A stretch of DNA of 64,000 nt from Blastococcus sp. DSM 46786 (GTDB lineage: Bacteria > Actinomycetota > Actinomycetes > Mycobacteriales > Geodermatophilaceae). The DNA lies in assembly GCF_900109665.1 (NCBI RefSeq), contig NZ_FOAO01000010.1:39295-103294 (forward strand), read 5' to 3'. This document shows positions 15,534 through 24,104 of the stretch, in pieces. The translations under genes were made by a program, and so were the position numbers. Every line of letters starts with the position of its first letter. Position 1 is the stretch's first letter. The notes under the pieces are model-generated. The model had not been told where the DNA came from. It ran no database searches and was given only the letters and a program-made list of their open reading frames with translations.

Positions 15534-16553
15534 TCAGCGGGACCCGCGGGCCGCCTGCGCGGTGCGGACCAGGGCTGCGGTGACCGCGGCCAGCGCGACG
15601 ACGGCGGCCAGCGCCGCGACGGGCAGGGTGACCGGCCGCGCCCCGGTGGCGGAGACGACCTGGCCGGCGTCCTCGCCGCCCGGAGCCGGCGTGCTCAGGC
15701 CGGCGAGCTGGCCGAACTCGGGGACGGCGGCGCCGTCGTAGGTCCCCGTCACGCCGCCCGAGCCGCCGCCGTCGGCGCTGCTGCCCGTCAGGCCGGGGAG
15801 CACGAAGCGGGACGGGTCGAACGCCGCCGCCGCGGCCCGCGCCCCGGGGAGGAGCTGCGCGGCCCCACCGGACCCGGTCTCGTAGGTGTACTGGTCGCCC
15901 GGCACGTCCTGCGGCGCGGGGCCGGCCTGGGCCGGGGGCTGCGCGGTCGTCGGCGGCTGCGGGGCCTCCGGCGCCGGTGCGGGCGGCGGGGTGGCCGAGG
16001 GCGGGGTGGCCGGCAGCGTCACCGGTGGCAGCTGGGGCAGGTTGACCCCGGGCACGTTCGGCAGCGGCAGGAGCGTGTTCACCACGAGGGGCTGCGGCCG
16101 GGGGAGGGGTGGCAGGAGCGCGGTGGTGGCGTCGATCAGCGGCTGGGTGAGCGCCGCACCGGACGTCATCGAGTAGGTGAAGGTCAGCCAGCAGCCGGTG
16201 ACGCAGCTGCGGTCGAACCGCTCGGTGACGCTCGCGCCGGGGGCCAGCGTCCGCTGCCCCGACGGGACGGTGAGGGTGACCTCGGTGCTGGCCGTGACGC
16301 TGACCAGCGAGGGCAGCAGCCCACCACCCCCGACCTGGAGCGTCCTGTCCTGGAGCTCGTTGACGAAGGTGACCGCGCCGCCCTCGTCGATCGACACGAT
16401 CAGCTGGGTGAGGTCGCGGATCGGCACGGTCGCCGTCGGGGCGGCGCTCGCGGCAGGGGTCGCCGTCACCGACGCCGCGGTGATGCCGAGCCAGCCCAGG
16501 AGGGCGACGGCGACGCCCCGGCGGGCCGAGCGTCGGATGCGACCCGTTGCCAT
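15534..16553 (-). CDS. secreted, C-terminally anchored Pro-rich protein of unknown function
   Basis: 339 residues. A signal peptide ([31 protein letters not shown]) is followed by a beta-rich domain of about 100 residues ([19 protein letters not shown]...[22 protein letters not shown]) that looks cupredoxin-like but lacks an obvious His/Met copper set; two cysteines could form a disulphide. A Pro-rich linker of about 70 residues and a C-terminal transmembrane helix with a short Arg-rich tail complete it. The layout suggests a wall-spanning surface protein. I do not recognise a named family. Confidence 0.7.
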   Translation of the reverse strand: MATGRIRRSARRGVAVALLGWLGITAASVTATPAASAAPTATVPIRDLTQLIVSIDEGGAVTFVNELQDRTLQVGGGGLLPSLVSVTASTEVTLTVPSGQRTLAPGASVTERFDRSCVTGCWLTFTYSMTSGAALTQPLIDATTALLPPLPRPQPLVVNTLLPLPNVPGVNLPQLPPVTLPATPPSATPPPAPAPEAPQPPTTAQPPAQAGPAPQDVPGDQYTYETGSGGAAQLLPGARAAAAAFDPSRFVLPGLTGSSADGGGSGGVTGTYDGAAVPEFGQLAGLSTPAPGGEDAGQVVSATGARPVTLPVAALAAVVALAAVTAALVRTAQAARGSR

Positions 16554-16677
16554 GTTCTGCTACCTCCACGTCGACGTCACAGCTGTACCGGCGAGTAACC
16601 CCCGTCACAGCCTCAACGATGATGTGACCTCGGCGATACGGGCACACCTGGAAATCGTCGACGAACCGGAGATCAGC

Positions 16678-17490
16678 ATGGGCAGTCACCCGATCGGCGT
16701 ACACGTGGGTGCCGGCCTCACCGACGACGGCGAGCCCGACCGCGGCGGCCCGCTGGCGCGGGCGGCCGAGGTGGACGCCGACGCCGTGCAGGTCTTCCTC
16801 GCCGACCCCCAGGGTTGGAAGGCCCCGCGACCCCGGCCCGACGCCGCGGAGCTGCGCGGCTCCGGCGTCGCCGTCTACGTCCACGCCCCCTACGTCCTGA
16901 ACGTGGCGACGACGAACAACCGCATCCGCATCCCCAGCCGCAAGCTGCTGGGCGCGCACGCCGGGGCCGCGGCGGACGTGGGGGCCCGGGGCCTGGTGGT
17001 GCACGGCGGGCACGTCCTGGCCGGCGACGACCCGGCGGTCGGCGTGGACAACTGGCGCAAGACCTTCGCCCGCCAGGCCGAGCAGGGCGGCTTCCCCGTG
17101 CCCGTCCTCGTCGAGAACACGGCGGGCGGCGGCAACGCGATGGCCCGCGACCTCGACGCGCTCGGCCGGCTGTGGGACGCGATCGGCGAGTTCGGCGCCG
17201 GCTTCGTGCTGGACACCTGCCACGGCTGGGCCGCCGGCTGGGACCTGGGCGCCGTCGTCGACGCCGTCCGGGCCATCACCGGCCGGATCGACCTGGTGCA
17301 CCTCAACAACAGCCGCGACCCCGCGGGCTCGGGGCGCGACCGGCACGCACCCCTGGCCGGTGGCGAGATGCCCGCCGGGCTGCTGGTGGAGGTGGCGCGG
17401 GCCGCCGGCTGCCCCGTCGTCCTGGAGACGCCGGGGGACGCCGCGAGCCACGCGGCGGAGATCGCGCTGCTACGCGAGGCGATCGGCTGA
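16678..17490 (+). CDS. endonuclease IV-like AP endonuclease (TIM barrel)
   Basis: 270 residues. The protein has the metal-binding pattern of endonuclease IV: YVHAPYVLNVA, GLVVHGGHV, VPVLVENTAGGG, FVLDTCHGWAAG, LVHLNNSRD and a final LETPG. These His/Glu/Asp residues normally hold three zinc ions that cut the backbone 5' of abasic sites. ATG 16678 follows GGAG by seven bases and begins at the first strand (IGVHVGAGL). It diverges from the secreted protein gene and its 3' end overlaps the convergent glycosyltransferase gene by 21 bp. Confidence 0.85.
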   Translation: MGSHPIGVHVGAGLTDDGEPDRGGPLARAAEVDADAVQVFLADPQGWKAPRPRPDAAELRGSGVAVYVHAPYVLNVATTNNRIRIPSRKLLGAHAGAAADVGARGLVVHGGHVLAGDDPAVGVDNWRKTFARQAEQGGFPVPVLVENTAGGGNAMARDLDALGRLWDAIGEFGAGFVLDTCHGWAAGWDLGAVVDAVRAITGRIDLVHLNNSRDPAGSGRDRHAPLAGGEMPAGLLVEVARAAGCPVVLETPGDAASHAAEIALLREAIG

Positions 17491-18972
17491 CCGGCGGAGC
17501 GCCCACCGGTCGGGGGCGTGTTCCAGGGGCCCGCCGGCCGGGTCGTCCACGCCCCGCCAGCTGGTGCGCACGACGTCGCGGTCGGGGTCCAGCACGTCCC
17601 GCACCACCAGGGCCATCAGGACGACGACAGCGGCGTCGCGGAGCGTCACGGCCAGGAAGAACCACTCGACGTCGACGCCGCGGTTCTCGGTGCCCAGGTA
17701 CCAGAGCAGGCGCGGCACCCACAGCAGCGCCTCGGTGGCCTGCCAGGCCAGCAGCGAGCGCCACCGCGGCCGGGCGAGCACCGCCAGCGGGAGCAGCCAC
17801 AGCGAGTACTGCGGGCTCCACACCTTGTTGGTGAGCAGGAAGACGGCGACCAGCAGGAAGGCGATCTGGGCGAGGCGCGGCCGGACGGGTGCGGCCAGCG
17901 TCAGCCAGGCCACCGCGGCGAGCCCCGTCAGCAGCACGACGGCGACGGCGGCGTTGAGCACCGTGGGCGTCTGCCCCTCGGCCAGCGGCCCGTCCAGCCA
18001 CCCGTTCCCGGCCACGTGCTGCGCGAGGTTCCAGAGCGAGTCGGGGTCGGCCGGCCGCGTGCGGTTGAGCGTGAAGAAGCGGGACCAGTTCTCCGGCGCC
18101 AGCACCGCGACGGGCACGTCGACCGCGGCCCAGGCGAGCGCCGCCGCCGCCGCGGTCCGGGCCCAGAGGCGGAGCCGCCCGGCCCGCAGGCACAGCAGCA
18201 GGAGCGCGGCGAGCAGGAACGCCGGGTAGAGCTTGGCGGCGACGCCGAGACCCAGCAGCACGCCCGCGAGCACCGGGCGGTGGCGCGCCCACGCCCACAT
18301 GCCCAGGGTGGCCAGGGCGACGGCGAGGAGGTCCCAGTTCGTGAAGGCGTGCACCACCAGCAGCGGGGACAGCCCGATCATCGCCGCGTCCCAGGGGCGG
18401 CGTCCGGCCAGGGCCAGGGTGGCCCGGACCACGAGCAGCGCGCAGACCGTCAGCAGCAGGCACGTCACGACGTAGTAGCTGAGCACCGGGGCGACCTCGG
18501 GGAGCGGGCCCGAGGCCGTCGCCACCCGGTCGTAGCCGGCGGAGACCGTGGCGGCCAGGGCCATGAAGGCCCCGGTGAGCACCGGGTACTCGACGGCGGA
18601 GTCCAGGTAGGGGACGGCGCCGTCGTCCAGGCCGTGCAGGCCGAACAGCGGCACCGTGTCCGAGTAGCAGAAGTGCGTGTACTGGACGGAACCCGCCCAG
18701 TCGCCGTCGGCGCACGGCGCCTGCTTCACCCACGCCACCGCCAGCGCCAGCGTGGCGAAGAGCAGGCACACCCGCAGCGGCGTCCAGAACAAGGCGCGGC
18801 CGGTGACGGCGAATCGGCCCCACGGTCCGCCGATGGCCTCGCTCGCCTGGCGGACCACCGGATCGGTCCAGGAGGGCACCACGCGGTCCGGGGCGGACGG
18901 CGGCTGCGTTCCACGTGGAACGCGCACGGGCCCGTCCGCGGTGGCGGACGGGCCCGTGGGCGAGCTGCTCAT
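17470..18972 (-). CDS. GT87-family (DUF2029) polyprenyl-phosphate-sugar glycosyltransferase
   Basis: 500 residues with at least ten hydrophobic segments and the GT-C fold signs of family 87: an early extracytoplasmic loop with DSAVEYPVLTGAF, then HAFTNWDLLAVAL and GLGVAAKLYPAFLL. Mycobacterial relatives add mannose or arabinose to lipoglycans from polyprenyl-phosphate donors. The gene sits next to ponA as Rv0051 does in M. tuberculosis. It begins 22 bp after the penicillin-binding protein gene ends and carries a parS-like palindrome near its 5' end. Confidence 0.82.
   Translation of the reverse strand: MSSSPTGPSATADGPVRVPRGTQPPSAPDRVVPSWTDPVVRQASEAIGGPWGRFAVTGRALFWTPLRVCLLFATLALAVAWVKQAPCADGDWAGSVQYTHFCYSDTVPLFGLHGLDDGAVPYLDSAVEYPVLTGAFMALAATVSAGYDRVATASGPLPEVAPVLSYYVVTCLLLTVCALLVVRATLALAGRRPWDAAMIGLSPLLVVHAFTNWDLLAVALATLGMWAWARHRPVLAGVLLGLGVAAKLYPAFLLAALLLLCLRAGRLRLWARTAAAAALAWAAVDVPVAVLAPENWSRFFTLNRTRPADPDSLWNLAQHVAGNGWLDGPLAEGQTPTVLNAAVAVVLLTGLAAVAWLTLAAPVRPRLAQIAFLLVAVFLLTNKVWSPQYSLWLLPLAVLARPRWRSLLAWQATEALLWVPRLLWYLGTENRGVDVEWFFLAVTLRDAAVVVLMALVVRDVLDPDRDVVRTSWRGVDDPAGGPLEHAPDRWALRRSADRLA
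18908..18921. promoter_or_regulatory. parS-like site inside the GT87 gene
   Basis: GTTCCACGTGGAAC, a perfect 14-bp palindrome matching the bacterial parS core (consensus GTTTCACGTGAAAC) at 12 of 14 bases. It encodes residues V-P-R-G-T and is one of five such sites in the window. Confidence 0.75.
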
Positions 18973-18993
18973 GCGAGCAGTGTGCGGGACGTG

Positions 18994-21456
18994 TCAGTCG
19001 AGCGGTGGCGGGACGACGGGGCCGGGCGTGCCCGGCTCCGTGTCTGGCGGCTCTTGGGTGCGGTCGTCGATGCCGTCGTTGTTCTCGTCCGGGAACGGCG
19101 GCCGCTGGGTGCGGTCGTCGATGCCGTCGTTGTTCTCGTCCGGGAACGGCGGCTGCTCGGTGCGGTCGTCCACGCCGTTGCCGTTCCGGTCCGGGAAGCT
19201 CGGCCGGGACGGACTCGGGGGCGACGACGGCGCGGCCGGGGTCTCCACCGGCGGCGGCGCCTCGGTCGTCGGCGCCGCGACGCCCTCCCCGGTGTCGCCC
19301 TTGATCAGCGGCTTGTCGGGCAGGTCCTCCTCCGGGGTGCCGGCGAGCACCGTGTCCATGAAGCGCTGCCAGATGGCACCGGGCAGCCCCGAGCCGTAGA
19401 TGATCCGCCCGCGGGAGTCGACGATCGGGTCGCTGGGGGAGTCGTTGCCCATCCACACCGCGGTGGCGATGGAGGGCGTGTACCCGACCATCCACGCGTC
19501 GGAGTTGTTCTCCCCCTGCCCCTGGGTGCCGGTCTTGCTCGCGACCTCGCGGCCGCCGTCGAGCGCGCGGCGGGAGTAGGAGGCGACGTCCTTGAGCGCG
19601 ACGGTGACGTCGTTGACGACGTCGGCGGGGAGGACCTGCTCACCCCCTGCGGCGGCGGTCTGGTCCACCAGCACCGCGCCCTCGCCGTCGGTCACCTTCC
19701 CGATGAAGTGGGCGTCGCGGAAGACCCCGTCGGCAGCGAGCGTGGCGAAGCCCTGCGCCTGGTCGAACGGGCGCAGCTCGTACTCGCCGATGCCGATCGA
19801 CGAGCCGGTGAGGCCGTCGGAGTTGGCCAGCACCGTCTTCCCCGCGAAGAAGTCGCTGCCGCCCCACGTGTCCGGCAGGCCCGTGGCCGCGAGGATCGTG
19901 TCGCGCACGTTCTCGGGGCCGACCTCGTAGGCCAGGCCGTAGAACGTGGTGTTGAGCGAGCGCGTGATGGCCTCGGTCAGCGTGCAGGCCGGGCAGCTCG
20001 CGCCCCCGGAGTTGGTCACCGGCAGGCCGGGCCGGTCGGGGAACTCCTGGTCGTCGCTGCCGTCGCGGCGGGCCTGGATGCCGATGCCCTGCTCCAGGGC
20101 CGTGGCCAGGACGTAGGGCTTGACCGACGACCCGGGCTGGCGCTTGGCCTGCGCGTAGTCGGTGCCGACCCCGTTCTCGCCGCCGTAGTAGGCGACGACC
20201 GCGCCGGTGCGCGGGTCGACGGCGACCAGGGCCTCCCGCAGCTCCTGCGGCTCGGGCGGTCCCGTGACCTCCTGGACGGCGGCGACGGCGGCGTCCTGCG
20301 CCGGCTTGCTGATGGTGGTCGTGACCTGCAGGCCACCGGCGTTGACCTGCTGCTCGTCGTACCGGTACCGCTCCTGCAGCTCCTGGGTGACCTGCCGGAC
20401 GATGTGGCCCTCGGGGCCCTGGGGCATGCCGAGCGTGGAGTCGGTCTTGGGCAGCACCGGCGGGTACACCGAGGCGGCCCGCTCCTCCGTCGTCAGCCAG
20501 CCCTCCTCGACCATCGCGTCGAGCACCAGGCCCCAGCGGTCCTGCGCGCCCTCGGGGTTGGTCTCCGGGTCGTAGTTGGAGGGGCTCCGGATGAGGACGG
20601 CCAGGACGGCGGCCTGCTGCGCGGTGAGCTCCGCGGCCGGGATGCCGAAGTAGGTGTTCGCTGCGGCCTCGATGCCGTAGGCACCGCGGCCGTAGTAGAT
20701 GGTGTTCAGGTAGTTCTCGAGGATCTGCTCCTTCGAGAAGTTGTTGTCCAGCTTGATCGCCAGGAACAGCTCCTGGAACTTGCGGCTGAACGTCTGGTCG
20801 TGCGTCAGGAAGGCGTTCTTCACGTACTGCTGCGTGATGGTCGAGCCACCCTGCGTGGAACCACCGGTGAGGTTGTTCCACGCAGCGCGCACGATGCCGG
20901 TGAAGGAGATGCCCGGGTCGGAGTAGAAGCTGCGGTTCTCCGCGGCGAGCACGGCTCGCTGCGCCGGCTCGCTGATCTCCGCCAGCGGCACGTTGGTGCG
21001 GTTCTCGTCACCGAGCCGCGCCATCTCCGTCACGCCGTCGGAGTAGTAGATGACCGTGGTCTGCTTGGTCGAGACCGAGTCGGGGCTCGGCACCTCGGTG
21101 CTGGCGTAGACGACGCCGACGAAGACGCACATCAGGGCGAGCAGCCCGCCCATGATCGCGGCGGTGATCTTCAGCCGCCGTGCGCGGCGCTGCTTCCCGC
21201 TGCGCCCGGCCTTGCCCTTCGCGGATGCCGGTCGGCCCGACGGACGGCCGGAGCCGCCGCGAGAGGCCGTGGTCCCGCCGCGCGAGGCCGTGGTGCCGCC
21301 GCGGGCGGGCGGCCGCGCGCCGCCCGACGGGCGCCCGCCCGCCGGGGGACGCCCGGTGCCGCCTCCGCCCCCGGTGCTGCGGGTACGGGCGGCCGGCGGG
21401 CGGCGCACCGAGCCGGCACGCGGAGCGACGGGCGAGGTCTCGTCGTGGCTGGGCAC
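18994..21456 (-). CDS. bifunctional penicillin-binding protein (class A, PonA-like)
   Basis: About 820 residues. A basic Gly/Arg/Pro-rich cytoplasmic stretch (1-85) precedes one transmembrane helix; then a GT51 glycosyltransferase domain (ENRSFYSDPGIS, STITQQYVKNAFL) that polymerises lipid II, and a transpeptidase domain with SSVK (catalytic Ser), SLN and KTGTQG. The tail holds three 17-residue Asp/Asn-rich repeats. GTG 21456 is chosen for AGGAAGG nine bases upstream; GTG 21462 is possible. Adjacent to DUF5318 and GT87 genes as in M. tuberculosis, where the gene is ponA1. Confidence 0.93.
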   Translation of the reverse strand: MPSHDETSPVAPRAGSVRRPPAARTRSTGGGGGTGRPPAGGRPSGGARPPARGGTTASRGGTTASRGGSGRPSGRPASAKGKAGRSGKQRRARRLKITAAIMGGLLALMCVFVGVVYASTEVPSPDSVSTKQTTVIYYSDGVTEMARLGDENRTNVPLAEISEPAQRAVLAAENRSFYSDPGISFTGIVRAAWNNLTGGSTQGGSTITQQYVKNAFLTHDQTFSRKFQELFLAIKLDNNFSKEQILENYLNTIYYGRGAYGIEAAANTYFGIPAAELTAQQAAVLAVLIRSPSNYDPETNPEGAQDRWGLVLDAMVEEGWLTTEERAASVYPPVLPKTDSTLGMPQGPEGHIVRQVTQELQERYRYDEQQVNAGGLQVTTTISKPAQDAAVAAVQEVTGPPEPQELREALVAVDPRTGAVVAYYGGENGVGTDYAQAKRQPGSSVKPYVLATALEQGIGIQARRDGSDDQEFPDRPGLPVTNSGGASCPACTLTEAITRSLNTTFYGLAYEVGPENVRDTILAATGLPDTWGGSDFFAGKTVLANSDGLTGSSIGIGEYELRPFDQAQGFATLAADGVFRDAHFIGKVTDGEGAVLVDQTAAAGGEQVLPADVVNDVTVALKDVASYSRRALDGGREVASKTGTQGQGENNSDAWMVGYTPSIATAVWMGNDSPSDPIVDSRGRIIYGSGLPGAIWQRFMDTVLAGTPEEDLPDKPLIKGDTGEGVAAPTTEAPPPVETPAAPSSPPSPSRPSFPDRNGNGVDDRTEQPPFPDENNDGIDDRTQRPPFPDENNDGIDDRTQEPPDTEPGTPGPVVPPPLD
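19045..19197 (-). repeat. three tandem 51-bp repeats encoding a DxNxDG-type tail
   Basis: The PBP tail contains three 17-residue units, FPDRNGNGVDDRTEQPP and two copies close to FPDENNDGIDDRTQRPP; the last two are nearly identical at DNA level. Each has a D-x-N-x-DG/NG-x-DD core like calcium-binding loops of dockerins and thrombospondin type 3 repeats. Confidence 0.85.
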
Positions 21457-21598
21457 GAGCACACCCCTTCCTGGACTGTCATGGTCGACGCCGGGCACCT
21501 GCCCGGACGCAGCGGTTCGTCTTCAGCTGTGGCAGCGGAGAGGGCCCGCTCCGTCGCGGGCCCGGTGGCACGGTGGGGGCCGGTGACCGGCCGGTCCG

Positions 21599-22033
21599 TC
21601 ACCGCTCGGGAGCGGCCCGGTGCCGGCTGCGGCGGGGCTTGCGCCCCGGCTCGGGCTCGACACCGAGGACGTACGAGCAGTCCAGGTGGTTCCAGCCGCA
21701 GCCGCGGCACACCTCGACCCGGTACACCGAGAACTCGTCCTGGGCGGCGTCCATGCGGGCGAGCTCGGCCTCGGTCTTGGCCTGGCCGGCCACCGGCCCG
21801 AGGTGCTCGCCGTACACGTAGTTCACCAGGGTGAGGTGCTCACGTCGGCAGACCGGGCAGGCGGCGTCGGTCGGCTCTCCGTGGTACTTCGCCGCCCGCG
21901 AGAGGTACGGGCTGGCGTCGCACACCTCGAACAACCCGGTGCGGCCCGCATGTACTCCCGCGAGGACGGCTCGCCGCTGCAGCGAGTAGTCCACGACGGA
22001 ACGACGTCCGGGCACGGCGGCCAATGTACGCAC
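21599..22033 (-). CDS. DUF5318 family protein
   Basis: About 144 residues with two zinc-type knuckles, CPVC and CRGCGWNH, and the conserved segments VVDYSLQRRAVLAGVHAGRTG, YLSRAAKYHGEP and LVNYVYGEHLG. This matches the actinobacterial DUF5318 family, next to ponA in mycobacteria (Rv0049). Function is not established. The GTG at 22033 is provisional; no strong ribosome site is seen. It reads away from the PadR gene, with the PadR dyad in the gap between them. Confidence 0.75.
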   Translation of the reverse strand: MRTLAAVPGRRSVVDYSLQRRAVLAGVHAGRTGLFEVCDASPYLSRAAKYHGEPTDAACPVCRREHLTLVNYVYGEHLGPVAGQAKTEAELARMDAAQDEFSVYRVEVCRGCGWNHLDCSYVLGVEPEPGRKPRRSRHRAAPER

Positions 22034-22120
22034 CAGGCCCTGGTCCGTGGGGTGACCGAGCACGGTACCCGCCCCGGGAGACCCACCCGCCCCACGCCTC
22101 CGGGTGGAGCCTGCAGAACG

Positions 22121-22147
22121 GTCGATGTATCGTGCCGATACATCGAC
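22121..22147. promoter_or_regulatory. 12-bp inverted repeat, candidate PadR operator
   Basis: Arms GTCGATGTATCG and CGATACATCGAC are perfect reverse complements around TGC. It lies 26 bp before the PadR start and within the divergent gap shared with DUF5318. PadR proteins typically bind ATGT/ACAT dyads in their own promoters, and ATGT and ACAT occur in these arms. Confidence 0.65.
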
Positions 22148-22172
22148 TGCAGGTGCGACCGAGGAGGGCGAC

Positions 22173-22793
22173 GTGCTCGAGTTCGCCATCCTCGGCCTGC
22201 TGCACCAGGCGCCGATGCACGGGTACGAGCTGCGCAAGCAGCTCGCCGCGGTGCTCGGCGGGCTGCGCAGCATCTCCTACGGATCGCTGTACCCCGCGCT
22301 GCGACGGATGCAGGCGGCCGGGCTCATCTCCACCGACGAGCCCGCACCGCGTGCCCTGCTGCCGGCCGATGCACCGCCGCTGACCGGCCGGCGCGGGAAG
22401 GTGGTCTACACGATCACCGCAGAGGGCAAGGAGCGCTTCCACGAGCTGGTCAGCCAGACCGGCCCGGAGGCCTACGACGACGGCGGGCTCTTCGGGGTCC
22501 GCCTGGCCTTCTTCCGGCACACGGCGCGCGACGTGCGGCTGCGGATCCTCGAGGGCCGCCGGCGCACCGTGGAACGGCAGCGCGAAGGGTTGCGGTCCTC
22601 ACTGGCGCGGACCCGCGAACGGCTCGATCGCTACACGCTCGAACTGCAGCGCCACGGCCTGGAGTCGGTGGACCGGGAGGTCCGCTGGCTCTCCGAGCTC
22701 ATCGACAGCGAACGGGCGGAGTCCGGCGACCGGCCGGCACCCCGCGCGGGCGAGGACGACGGGCCGGCCGCCGCGCAGCGCGTACCGACCTAG
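22173..22793 (+). CDS. PadR-family transcriptional regulator
   Basis: 206 residues. The winged helix-turn-helix fills the first ~90 residues (LEFAILGLLHQAPMHGYELRKQL, SYGSLYPALRRMQAAGLI, GKVVYTITAEGKERF). A C-terminal helical dimerisation region follows with Arg/Glu-rich segments and a polar tail. GTG 22173 has GAGGAGG five bases upstream and begins at the conserved LEFAILG; an in-frame ATG at 22104 would overlap the operator dyad and is rejected. It precedes ino1, as Rv0047c does in mycobacteria, so it may regulate inositol synthesis along with itself. Confidence 0.88.
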   Translation: MLEFAILGLLHQAPMHGYELRKQLAAVLGGLRSISYGSLYPALRRMQAAGLISTDEPAPRALLPADAPPLTGRRGKVVYTITAEGKERFHELVSQTGPEAYDDGGLFGVRLAFFRHTARDVRLRILEGRRRTVERQREGLRSSLARTRERLDRYTLELQRHGLESVDREVRWLSELIDSERAESGDRPAPRAGEDDGPAAAQRVPT

Positions 22794-22848
22794 CAACGGT
22801 CACGCACCACCAGCACGACCGGCGGGCCAGCCCGCCCGAGACAGCAAC

Positions 22849-22888
22849 GGACCACCACCGGTCCGGGCCCAGCGGACCACCACGGTCC
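22849..22888 (+). repeat. two tandem small hairpins in the ino1 leader
   Basis: GGACCACCACCGGTCC (22849-22864) and GGACCACCACGGTCC (22874-22888) are near-copies 25 bp apart, each able to fold with GGACC/GGTCC arms. They lie just upstream of the ino1 ribosome site and could be RNA structures or protein sites. Confidence 0.4.
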
Positions 22889-22904
22889 AGGAGTAAGGAG
22901 AGTC

Positions 22905-23984
22905 ATGGGGTCAGTCAAGGTCGCCATCGTCGGCGTCGGTAACTGCGCCGCCTCGCTCGTGCAGGGCGTGCACTACTACCGCGACGCCGACGAGACCACG
23001 TCCGTCCCGGGCCTGATGCATGTCCGCTTCGGCGAGTACCACGTGTCCGACATCGAGTTCGTCGCCGCGTTCGACGTGGACGCCAAGAAGGTCGGCCGCG
23101 ACCTCTCCGAGGCCATCGTCGCCAGCGAGAACAACACGATCTCCATCTGCGACGTCCCGCCGCTGGGCGTGACCGTGCAGCGCGGGACCACCCTCGACGG
23201 CCTGGGCAAGTACTACCGCGAGATGGTCGAGGAGTCCGACGAGCAGCCGGTCGACGTCGTCGCCGCTCTGCGCCAGTCGGGTGCCGACGTCCTCGTCTGC
23301 TACCTGCCCGTGGGCTCGCAGCAGGCCGCCGAGTTCTACGCGCAGGCCGCGATCGACGCCGGTGTCGGCTTCGTCAACGCCCTCCCGGTCTTCATCGCCG
23401 GCACCAAGGAGTGGGCGGACAGGTTCACCGCCGCCGGCGTGCCGATCGTGGGTGACGACATCAAGAGCCAGGTCGGCGCCACGATCACCCACCGGGTGCT
23501 CGCCAAGCTGTTCGAGGACCGCGGCGTGCAGCTGGACCGCACGATGCAGCTGAACGTCGGCGGCAACATGGACTTCAAGAACATGCTCGAGCGCGAGCGC
23601 CTGGAGTCCAAGAAGATCTCCAAGACCCAGGCCGTCACCAGCCAGGTGGACCGGGACATGGGCGCGGGCAACGTGCACATCGGCCCCTCGGACCACGTGC
23701 CGTGGCTGAGCGACCGCAAGTGGGCCTACGTCCGGCTGGAAGGTCGCGCGTTCGGCGACGTCCCGCTGAACCTGGAGTACAAGCTCGAGGTCTGGGACTC
23801 GCCGAACTCGGCCGGCATCATCATCGACGCCGTCCGCGCCGCGAAGATCGCCAAGGACCGCGGCATCGGCGGCCCGATCCTGTCGGCGTCCTCGTACTTC
23901 ATGAAGAGCCCGCCGGTGCAGTACAGCGACAGCGAGGCCCGCGACGCCGTCGAGGCCTTCATCCGCGGCGACCTCGAGCGCTGA
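22905..23984 (+). CDS. ino1: myo-inositol-1-phosphate synthase
   Basis: 359 residues; converts glucose-6-phosphate to inositol-1-phosphate with NAD, feeding phosphatidylinositol lipids and mycothiol. The N-terminal Rossmann motif [16 protein letters not shown] is present, with [35 protein letters not shown] and the C-terminal [13 protein letters not shown] found in the short actinobacterial enzymes. AAGGAGA lies six bases before ATG 22905. The PadR gene is immediately upstream. Confidence 0.95.
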   Translation: MGSVKVAIVGVGNCAASLVQGVHYYRDADETTSVPGLMHVRFGEYHVSDIEFVAAFDVDAKKVGRDLSEAIVASENNTISICDVPPLGVTVQRGTTLDGLGKYYREMVEESDEQPVDVVAALRQSGADVLVCYLPVGSQQAAEFYAQAAIDAGVGFVNALPVFIAGTKEWADRFTAAGVPIVGDDIKSQVGATITHRVLAKLFEDRGVQLDRTMQLNVGGNMDFKNMLERERLESKKISKTQAVTSQVDRDMGAGNVHIGPSDHVPWLSDRKWAYVRLEGRAFGDVPLNLEYKLEVWDSPNSAGIIIDAVRAAKIAKDRGIGGPILSASSYFMKSPPVQYSDSEARDAVEAFIRGDLER

Positions 23985-23993
23985 GGCCTCACC

Positions 23994-24055
23994 GGGCATA
24001 GGAGGCTTTACCTACGTCCCTGGGGGCCAGGACGTAGGTAAAGCCTCCTATGCCC
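23994..24055. terminator. 26-bp perfect stem-loop after ino1
   Basis: Arms 23994-24019 and 24030-24055 are exact reverse complements around a 10-base loop, starting 10 bp after the ino1 stop. It is the longest perfect hairpin in the window and has no T tract. Confidence 0.8.
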
Positions 24056-24104
24056 GCGCCGCGTCATCGCCGGTCCGGGGCGACCGGCTGCATACGCTGC
24101 ACGC

